Positions 55,815 through 64,000 of a DNA stretch of 64,000 bases are shown in pieces. Where the stretch lies: positions 1-64,000 of the forward strand of contig JAOANU010000014.1 of the NCBI GenBank assembly GCA_034387635.1, read 5' to 3'. Within the stretch, counting starts at the first letter, position 1. Every line of letters starts with the position of its first letter. The notes beneath the pieces are model-generated. The model searched no databases and was not told the origin of the DNA. It worked only from the letters and a program-made list of their open reading frames with translations. The position numbers and the translations under genes were made by a program. The stretch is from Rhodosporidiobolus odoratus. Its lineage: Eukaryota; Basidiomycota; Microbotryomycetes; Sporidiobolales; Sporidiobolaceae.

Positions 55815-56072
55815 GGTTGCGCTCAGTAGCTAGAGAAGCGAGAGAGGGAAAGACGCGAGGAAGAAAGAAGCAAGGACGCGCTGGTGCGCGCAGCTCTGCC
55901 GGCCGCGGAGACTCAGAGCTAATCTTTCGCAGGAGAAATGGGCTACAGTGAACCGCTACAACGAGGAAACAACGGGGAACAAATGTATAGACGCGCTGTA
56001 TATAATCCAAGCCTTTGCTGGATTGGCGATGGAACCGGAACCTGAGGAAAAAACATGAAAAGCTGCGCTATA

Positions 56073-57295
56073 CTAGAACGGCGTCGTCGAGCCAGTGTAA
56101 GTCGTGTCCCAGGTGGGGATGTCGCCAGTATTGACGCTGTACACGCAATTAGGGTCAGTCAATGGACGAAAGAAGAGAACGCGAAGAAGAAGGAAGAAAG
56201 CGCATTAAATAGCCAAAGACTAAGTCGACGACGGCTCAAACCCACTCTGGAGCACATTCCCCACCAATCACAGCGTAATATGCACCGTAGACTGCTGCAT
56301 CGGCATACCCTGCTGACAAGAAGCCGAAAAAACTCCTCCGAAATTGGCCTCGACAAAGTTGTTTCGGGTAAAGGTGCCGAGAGTGTGCCCGTCGACTGAG
56401 ATACCGTAGCCGAAGCAACCGGTTGAGGTGCTCGAGGTGAAGGTGTTGTCCAGGAAGGTACTGCCAAAGGTTTCGAGGCCTTAGCTTGAGGAGGACCAGG
56501 TTGAGGTCGTCGGCGAGACCTACTTTCATGAGGGTGGATTTCGCATCTGTGACAGAGGGTTTAGGGTCAGGCATTGTGATGCAAGAGCAGCAAGCGATGT
56601 GTGTATTCGGGAAGGAGGAAAGGCGGGTGAAACGAAAGAGCGCTTTGCGACCGAGCCAGGGAAAAGGGCCGCACTTAATGTATTCCCGCTCACCACACCG
56701 TCCTTGGGAGACCTCGAAAAGGGATAGTTATCCGCGCTACACAGCGTATGCCGCGACAAGGAAATGCGAAGGGGCCAGTCAACGTGCCTTTGACCTTCTC
56801 ACCTCACCCAGCGGAAACAAGGAGTTTCGCGAGAACGTACTCGTTGATTCCGCCCGTGGTGACGCGGTTCTCGGAGATGATGGTGTTGCCTCTGACCGTC
56901 GAGCCGGGAGCAACAAAGATGAAGATACCTAGAGCAAGCCGCAACGATGTCAGTGAAAGAACAGCTCGGTAAGACAGAGTCATCAGCGTCGGTGACGCGG
57001 CTTTTACCTCCATTTGTAGCATCAATAATCCTGCGAGAGCATTGATTAACGAACGCGGTCCGAAAAACAGCAAGCAAAACACTAGAACATGCGTATTTCC
57101 GGTAACCGTAGTTGAATGGGAGGGATGAAGGAAGGAGTTTGGGCGGGGTTGGCGACGTCGTACGGCATCGTAGCGGAAGCCCGTTTGTGCTTCACATCGT
57201 GGGAGATGCTCGGAAGACCTGCATCGAGCGGTACAGCCGCGACCGCAAGAAACAGCGGGAAGGCGAGGAAGAAAAAAAAAGATGAATCGCATCAT
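56073..57295 (-). pseudogene. Secreted beta-helix-like protein with two homopolymer frame breaks
   Basis: Starting from ATG 57295 the frame MMRFIFFF leads into the wrong frame; a one-base shift in the A9 run (57272-57280) gives a good signal peptide (FFFFLAFPLFLAVAAVPLDA). Spliced segments then read IIDATNG, GIFIFVAPGSTVRGNTIISE, NRVTTGGIN, STFLDNTFTSSTSTGCFGYG and FTRNNFVEANFGG, the Asn/Gly/Val repeats of right-handed parallel beta-helix proteins. A second break at an A6 run (56327-56332) is needed to continue into GFLSAGYADAAVYGAYYAVI and the last exon 56073-56136 (VNTGDIPTWDTTYTG). Intron frames on both sides support each frame. It could be a recent pseudogene, or intact with two indel errors in the assembly. 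Enzyme activity unknown. Confidence 0.55.
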
Positions 57296-58238
57296 CGCAG
57301 CGCGGCAAAAGGAGTGTAGATGGCGAGTTGGACGCTGTGAGATGAGACAAGAGGCCGCCGGAGGGAAGTGTCGATTGGCAGATTAGCAGGAGCATGACGG
57401 CCTTTCAAGAAAAAGAGTTGTGCTGCTGGTCGTGAGAAGCGAGATGCTCGACCGCGAGTTCGGGGTCACCATGGGACTCGTCACAGCGGGAGGGAGAATG
57501 AGCGTCGAAGCCGCTGCAATGGCTAGAGCAGCTCTGCTGGCGTCCGAGCTTGTTGCGTGCTCCTCTCCGGGGAAAAGAAAAGAGAGATGGGATAAAGGAC
57601 CAGACGAGGCTGCAATTCCAGTCGAGGCGCCCCATACGTCGCTCCATCTGGCCGTGTCGATCGCGAACTCGGAAGAGAAGGACAAGGGTGAATTAGCCGT
57701 CTTGAGCCTGATTCTGATGCTACGAGATCCGCCGTTGCGTGTTTCAACTGGAACGGTTCCTTTGCAGATGAATGTCGAGGCGCTTAGGAAGATAGAGAAA
57801 ATGATTGAGCTCCCGGGCGGATCTGCGGAAGGGACGTCAAGGCCAGGGTCGAAAGGAGGAGGTGAGGTTGCCTGAACGGGACGGGGACTTCTCTGTCGGG
57901 TTGTGTGAAGCAGGAAGGTATGTCGGCGCTATGCACCCTTGCGGTACGGGCTGGCCCAGTCATCCGCGGCACCCTCGCAGGCGTGTTTCGCTGGTATCGG
58001 TCGATGATTGCGGAGAAGTTGAAAGCGGCTCGTGTGTCGTCGACGGCGTTTGGTAGTAGCGAAATACTTGGGTCGCATGCTTGTCAGTTGGCAGCTTCTG
58101 AGCGAGCAGTCGGCCAAAGATTCACGAGTAGCACCATGAGAGATTGGGGGAACAAGACTACAGCACGACAGACAGCCTGAGTCGACTACAACTTGCTAGT
58201 ATCCTGTAACCAGTACAGTCCACTCTACTGGATTAGCC
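57296..58238. other. Divergent region beta-helix gene/UreG (943 bp)
   Basis: Should contain the promoters of the beta-helix gene and UreG. The doubtful ORF at 57444-58180 occupies most of it. No other feature recognised. Confidence 0.4.
57444..58180 (+). CDS. Doubtful ORF between beta-helix gene and UreG
   Basis: A frame from ATG 57444 gives 143 residues with helical, mixed composition (GELAVLSLILMLRDPPLRVS, NVEALRKIEKMIELPGG) to 57875. A second segment at about 57911-58180 reads LAVRAGPVIRGTLAGVFRWY and RSMIAEKLKAARVSS. They could be two exons of one gene, but the join through a GTGAGG donor is not in phase. The opposite strand is also open here and Ser/Thr-rich. No family recognised. Confidence 0.25.
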
Positions 58239-60073
58239 ATGGCACCCACCGCTCAGTTCATTCCAGCTCCCGCTCTCGGAAGCACTTCAACTTCATCTCA
58301 CTCTCATGATCACCACTCGCATGACCAGGCAACCGGAGGAGGGCACTCGCATGACCATGGGGCACAAGAACATGGTCATACTCACGAGCTGATGGAACAC
58401 CCAGGTTCGTCTCACTCTTTCCTCGATTACACCACCTCACCCCCACTCGGACAACACGACGAGCTAATCTCGCCTATCTCCATACTATTGCAGGCAAATT
58501 CGCTGAGAGGGACCTTCCAGACTGGTCTCTGCGCAATTTCGCAGAACGAGGCTTCACGATCGGCATTGGCGGGTCCGTAGCTTCTTCTTCCTTTCCCGTC
58601 GAGGTATCTTCTCGCTAGTCTGCTAACTTCCTGCTGCCTTGCAGCCCTGTCGGCTCCGGCAAGACTGCCCTCACCCTTGCCCTCTGCCGCTACTTCCGTG
58701 ATTCGCACAACATCGGTCCGTCTACCCACGCATTTTCTCGTTGACATGGCTTGTCTTCCCTACTCTATCGCTCGCCAAGCCTGACTTTCCATCCTTCTTA
58801 TCAGCCGTCGTCACCAACGACATCTTTACCAAGGAAGACCAGGAATTCCTGATCCGCAACGAGGCGCTGAGTGACCCTGGCCGTATTCGTGCTATCGAGA
58901 CTGGTTCGTTTCCATCCTTTCTCTCTTCGTCCCCATATCCGATGAGCTATACTGACCTCGAGTACATTAACGTATAGGTGGATGTCCTCATGCTGCTATC
59001 CGGTACGACTCCAGAAACGTGTCGAACCTTGCAGAAAGGCGATGAGACTGACCTTCTTTCCCTGCACCGCTTCCCTCTGGCCCTTGTCATCCCTGCCACT
59101 TCCTCCAATCCCTTACTATTCCATGTTATTCCCGACTTTACCTATCAGCGAGGATATTTCGGCCAACATGGGCGCCCTTGAAGACCTTCAAGCAACCTAC
59201 AACTGCGACTTTCTGTTCGTCGAGTCTGGTTCGTCTGTTTCACATTGTATAGTCCAGCTACAGCCACTTACCTTCTCGTTTCACGCTGTCGGACATAGGT
59301 GGCGACAATCTCGCAGCCAACTACTCTCGCGAACTAGCTGACTACGTGCGTGTGATTTCCCTTTCTTCCGCCTGGCTTTCGAAGTGACTTACCCTGTTAC
59401 GCCTATGCTGCCTTCCCTATTCCCCGTATCCTCTTCTTTCCTGCGCACTTGCTCACGCAGATTATCTACGTAATCGACGTTTCCGGCGGTGACAAGATCC
59501 CTCGAAAAGGTGGACCCGGTATCTCGCAAGTACGCTCACCCCAAATCCTTATTCCCTGCTCGCCCTTGATAGACTGACGCATTTCTCTTCTTTCTTCCGC
59601 CCTCGCCGTCGCTCCGTTACAGTCCGATCTACTCGTAGTGAACAAGGTGCGTTTCAGCCTCATATTCTGCTCCGGGGGTGAACCTTCCCTTTCCCCTAGC
59701 TAGAATATAATGCCGACTGATACATTCTTGCTTCTCACTGCCCTCTTACCATGTCGCAGATTGATATTGCCGAATACGTTGGCGCTTCTCTCGAGGTCAT
59801 GAAGCGAGGTTTGTCCCGCCCCATCCCTCATTTTTCCTTGCCCTCTTTCCCTCCTCTTCCCCGCGATTCCGCCCCCCTTCCGTCCTTCTCTTTTCGAGAC
59901 TTGTAGCGCAGATTAAACTTCAACTTGGGATGACAGATGCCGGCCGAATGCGCGACGGTGGTCCCACCCTCTTCACCTCGGTCAAACGAAACGAAGGTGT
60001 AGAAGGAGTAGCAGAACTGATCAAGGGGGCTTGGAGAGCGGCAACGGGCAAGGAGAAGGGGGAGTACCAGTAA
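58239..60073 (+). CDS. UreG: Urease accessory GTPase UreG
   Basis: Eleven exons: 58239-58404, 58494-58572, 58645-58715, 58805-58903, 58978-59002, 59149-59228, 59299-59345, 59461-59529, 59623-59646, 59760-59808, 59937-60073; 281 aa. The P-loop GPVGSGKT, the switch segment [15 protein letters not shown], the invariant [15 protein letters not shown] (with the CPH metal motif), [13 protein letters not shown] and NKIDIA are all present. An N-terminal extension of about 55 residues is His/Asp-rich ([24 protein letters not shown]), a likely Ni2+ store as in plant and some fungal UreG. UreG hydrolyses GTP while delivering nickel to urease with UreD/UreF. Urease itself is not in this window. Confidence 0.97.
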
Positions 60074-60405
60074 CCTTTCCCCCCCTTCCGCTTCTTTCTA
60101 CTCTACCACGGCCGGAACGGATGCATCGGACAGGGACAAAGCTGTTTAGAATAGGCTTCATGCAGTTCATGTGACTTCTATTTGAAACAGGATCTCCGAG
60201 GTCTACGAACGGGACAATGCGAACAGATGGCGAGAGAGACAGGGCTGGAAGAGAAAGGGCAAGAAGATGCAGCAAATGAGGACAAGCTAAGATGGCAAAC
60301 AACGGATACTGAATGGGGGAGGAACGGAGCAAAATGAAGCGTGAGACAGATGGAATGAATCAACAGGTGCAGGAGAAACAATAGACGACAAGTGAAATGC
60401 TGATC
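60074..60405. other. Convergent intergenic region (332 bp)
   Basis: Between the stops of UreG (+) and the ThrE-like gene (-). Presumably two 3' UTRs; nothing else seen. Confidence 0.5.
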
Positions 60406-63400
60406 CTAGAAAGTCGAAAGGTGCGCTCCCCGCCTCCTTCCCCTCCTCGAGACAATGTTCATCAACGCAGCCGCTGCGAAAAGCCCAACAGTAATACCGA
60501 CCGTAGTCCGGATGAGACCCGCGGCGGCATTGACGGCGGAGCTGAAGTTGCTCGAGGTTCGACGGGTGGAGGTCTGGGCAAAGGACAGGAGACCGCCGTT
60601 TGCGAGGCCTAGAAACGAAATGGCAAGGCAGTCAGAACACGCGGCGCGGCTCATCGGCGAGGGGAGGGTAAGGGCGCACCAGAAGGCAGCTGCACGAACA
60701 AACCGACAATCATAACAACGAAAGCGCTCTCCCGAGTGGCTCTTGACCAAGCACCGCCGAGGATACCGACCGCAAAGGCGCCGAGACTCGAAGTAAGGGC
60801 GGGCAAATCGGTGAAGGCGTAAGCAGAGAAATAGTTGCTTGAAAAGCCTGCGTGCGGGAGCGGGACTGCACATTAGCTTTGTGTGCGTTTTTGCTTTATC
60901 TCTACAAGACGAGAGTGAAGAAATACGCGCCTGCACAGCCGATGAGGACCATAGCGATCGTATCGCGCCGGTAGACGGGTTGACCGTTCTTAACGGCCAT
61001 GCAGATAAGGAAGCCCGGAATGGTGAGGAAGTCTGCAAAACAGCCGTTTAGCAACGATAGAGCGCGCGCCTCGCAGAGAGAACCACGCACACCACCATGC
61101 TGGAATGGGTTGTCGCCACCACGGCGCGCCTTCACGAAGATAAGAACACTGCGGGCGGGAGGCCGTATGAGCAAGACAGAAAGGGAGCGGCGGTACAAGG
61201 GAAGTAAGGGACGCGACGAACGGTGTAGTCTCCTCCTCCAGCTAGTTTCTCGCGCCCGCCAAGCGTATACACTTCGGCGCCGGCAGACAGACCAAAACCA
61301 AGTAGGAGGGTGTACAAGGCGGCGTAGGTGATGCGGACGGCGCCAGAGACGATGCCCCGATTAGCAATCTCAAGGGCGGCGCAGAGGACGATGAAGCCGG
61401 GTAGAACTACAGAAGCGGAGGCGATGTCAGTCAGCTTAAAATGCGATGGCGGCTTTGTCTGACAGCAGAAGGAGCGCGCCTACGAGGAGGAAGAGGAAGA
61501 GAACGCACTGAGAACAATGGAACCAGCCGCAATGGAGTAGTAGCAGAACTGATTAGTGTAAGAAAGGGCGCCCGCGATGATGCTATTGACGACGCAGACG
61601 ACGATCCTGCAGAGAACAAGGCGTTCAGTCCAGTTCGATACGGAAGGAAGGAAAGGCGCAGAACGGCACTCACTCGAACAAACTGGAATACAGATCGTTT
61701 CGAGCCAGGAAGACTTGCACGAGGACAAGCAAGCCTCCAAGCGGGACAGCTATGACGCAGTCAATGAAGGAGCCGTGAAAAGCGGACGGCATGATAAAGG
61801 CGCCCGCCAATCCGCCGATGACGACATGTTGCCAGAGCTTGTAAAGCTGGTTGAAGGAAGGAAGGACATGTCAGCTCTGGTGCGTTTTTCGCTCGGGGAC
61901 AGACGGGGAAAGCAGCCTACAGGCGGCGAGGTCATCAGCTCATCCAGCTGTTGCGATGCCTCTTTGACACCCATCTTGTCCCGAATAACGCGATTATAGA
62001 CCCAATAAGTCTGCTTCAACTTCCCAAAGTCGAGACCGGACGGTTGCTTCAAGAACTTGATGTCGGAGGTCATCGTATGAGGGTCCCCGAAGTTGACCAG
62101 GAGGCAGTTAGGAAGGTAGAGGGCATTGCAGTGTGGCAACTCGAGGACTCGAGCGGTGGCTTGGATTTGCGCTTCGAGGCGATGCGAAGGGGCACCAAAC
62201 CTGCGGAAGCAGCGCGTTAGGTTGAGGCAGGCGTCGAAAAAAGTGCGTGCACAAGGTACATCATGAATGCTCGAGCGAGCTTGAGTAAGAAATCTTGACG
62301 TTCGAGTATGGCCGCGACCTGTGGCGGGCGAGTGAGTACCCCTGGGCAGACCGGACCGATAAAACCACGCACATGAGCCGTAATGAACACCCTTCTCGCC
62401 TTCAGCTCTTTCAGCTTATGCTTCTTCCGCCGCTGCTTCTCTTTCTTCCACTCCTTGAGATCGGCCTTTCTCTCCCTGGCTTCCCTCTCCGCTTCCTCCC
62501 GCACTTTACGCTCCCACCTATCCTTTTCCCTTTCGGCAGCCGAAGCAGGAGCAAGCGTGCTACCGCAGTATTCACGCTTTGGAGAGGATGCACCGGGCGT
62601 GCGAGGGCCGAAGAAGCGGAAATTGGCGGCAACAGGGGACGGAGTCTGACGCTGTTTTCCGAGGTTGGAGGTTGAAATGGACAGGGCGGGGCGAGGAGAA
62701 TCAGGCGTCGTCGCGCTCTGCACCGCGTCTGCTGCGGAAGGCTGCACAGCACCGCGAAGTCAGTCTCCGGTACAGCTCAGCAGGGAAGCAGGATCGGGCT
62801 GTACCAGATCGTTCAGCTGCAGAGAGAAAACCGCCTTTCTATGCCTCCCTCGTCGCTCCTGCAATGCTTGAGCTGATGGCGGCGCGGGCAGCGCGGCTTC
62901 GGCCATTCCTTCGGACTCTTCTCGCACCATATCGCTCAAGCTCTTCCTGCCGCTCGACACCCGCGAATTGTGGTCGAAGCTGCCGTACCCGGGAGAGCGG
63001 GGATGGAAGAGGCCTTGACTAGAGGCTCGAGGGGTGGTTGACGGAGAGGTCTGAGGGAGGCCGGGCTGCTTTGGAGGCGGCGATGCTGAGGCGTTCCGGG
63101 TATCAGGTGCAGAATAACGCGAGAGGTGGTAGCCGGGTCGTGTGGGTAAGGGTGCCAGGCCGGAACCAGCAGGCGTCGCTGGCGCAGCGAGAGAAGCCTG
63201 TAGCGAAGATACCTGTTAGCTGCAATGGCCAGGAAGAGCAGCATGTGCTGAGACTTACTGCGCCCATAACCAGCCCGCCAAAAACCCCTGCTCCACTTCG
63301 AGCAGCCGATGGCCGTGTCTTTTCCGTTTCCAGCTCAAGCCCCAACCTGTCTCCCAGCTTGCGGACCCGCTTCGATAGCTCGGCGGTGATCTTTGGCTTG

Positions 63401-64000
63401 TGAGGAACATGCATCCCGGGCTCGATGGGACTGACTGGAGGGGATGCAGAACCAGCTGATAGGCGGGAAAGGGAAGTACTGGAGACAAGGCGAGAAAGGG
63501 TGTTGGACGAATGCGAGCGTTGATGGTTGCTCAAGCGCGAAGAAGACGTGGGGTTGATAGGCGAGGAGGAGCCGGAAGATCGCCGAGCCGGGGATACAGT
63601 GCGGCTCGAAGCCGTAGGCGAGATAGGTGAGGTTGGTGAGCGAGAGGGGTGTTCTTCGTGCAAGGCGGATAGGGTCGAAGTCGAAGCTGAACGGCTGGAC
63701 GCGCCGAAGCTTCGCCCGCGTTCGTGACCTTGGCGGAAGTGCCCACCAGTCGCGGCGCGAAAGGCGGCAGTTGCGGCGCTCCTAGAAGCGCTTGCTACCG
63801 TGGAGGAAGCGCCGTGCAAGGCGTTCTTCGATGCCCGTCGCTTCTGTAGTCGGGCGATGAAGCGTTCCCGCTCCTCCACATCATCGTCGGATGAGTCTTC
63901 GTCAACCTCGAAGTTCGGGTCAGACGAGCCGAGGCGGGGAGAGCTGGGAGTGGAGGTGGCTGGGGTGGGAGCGACAGATGACGAGGGTGTGGAGGACGTC
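60406..64000 (-). CDS. ThrE/Prm10-like membrane protein, 5' end beyond window
   Basis: Visible exons: 63259-64000, 62805-63197, 62373-62741, 62260-62318, 61921-62200, 61674-61846, 61509-61606, 61222-61406, 61091-61148, 60931-61032, 60680-60847, 60406-60608. The N-terminal 550 or so residues are Ser/Pro-rich with a charged helix (REEAEREARERKADLKEWKK). The ThrE domain follows: VAAILERQDFLLKLARAFMM, FGAPSHRLEAQIQATARVLE, DIKFLKQPSGLDFGKLKQTY, then about ten helices (VVIGGLAGAFIMPSAFHGSF, IAAGSIVLILPGFIVLCAAL, AVGILGGAW). Family members include yeast pheromone-regulated Prm10 and bacterial threonine/serine exporters. WWRQPIPAWW precedes the second half. The exon ending at 60931 uses a GCGCGT donor (GC-AG intron). 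Confidence 0.88.

Noticed and set aside
57383..57685. Minus-strand 100-codon open frame near the beta-helix gene
   Set aside because: Ser/Thr-rich, starts without ATG, no joinable exons; the plus strand here looks at least as protein-like, so neither is called with confidence.
1..64000. CRISPR arrays, bacterial operons, rRNA genes
   Set aside because: No regularly spaced repeats, Shine-Dalgarno-led ORF strings or rRNA-like conserved blocks were seen; gene structure is eukaryotic throughout.

Overview
This window looks like nuclear DNA of a basidiomycete red yeast, most likely Microbotryomycetes (Rhodotorula/Sporobolomyces type). The evidence is GC-rich coding sequence, 3-16 exons per gene with mostly 50-100 nt introns, splice donors dominated by GTNCGT, CTGAC/CTNAC-like branch sites, tight spacing on both strands, and fungal-type gene content (Pob3 without an HMG box, an alpha-actinin with one short rod, UreG, Eaf7, mitochondrial porin). 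No bacterial operons, rRNA, tRNA or CRISPR were seen. Almost every gene needed splicing by eye. Exon coordinates in the entries come from matching donor, acceptor and reading-frame phase together with family similarity known to me; no alignment or RNA data were available.

Layout. 1-3878 (-): a Ty3/gypsy LTR retrotransposon cut by the window edge, with a 146-bp LTR. It sits 49 nt inside an intron of an unknown gene (A, 3928-4948). A follows a tandem paralogue B (5133-6623). Then PI31 proteasome regulator (-), the FACT subunit POB3 (+), an arrestin-like adaptor (-), alpha-actinin (+), an HSF-type transcription factor (-), a membrane-anchored histidine acid phosphatase (-), and a decayed DHA1 drug-transporter relic (+, 25.6-26.3 kb). 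Next come a Myb-like protein (-), a large Ser/Thr kinase (+), VDAC/porin (-), a tentative small gene (+), unknown protein P1 (+), a zinc-knuckle/RS protein (-), EAF7 (+), a short-chain dehydrogenase (+), an F-box-like gene with a frame break (-), unknown protein P2 (+, paralogue of P1), and a small hidden gene (-). The right third holds an MFSD10-like transporter (-), an acylaminoacyl peptidase (-), a seven-TM protein with a long tail (-), a TPT/SLC35 transporter (-), a secreted beta-helix-like gene with two homopolymer frame breaks (-), a doubtful ORF (+), UreG (+) and a ThrE/Prm10-like membrane protein (-) that runs off the right edge.

The genes are mostly unrelated housekeeping and regulatory genes rather than a pathway cluster. 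The features that stand out are the tandem family A/B with the retroelement in the intron of A, the dispersed pair P1/P2 with matching intron phases, several GC-AG introns, a splice-donor consensus with C at +4, 16-18 nt micro-exons, and four one-base frame breaks at homopolymers that may be real decay or assembly error.
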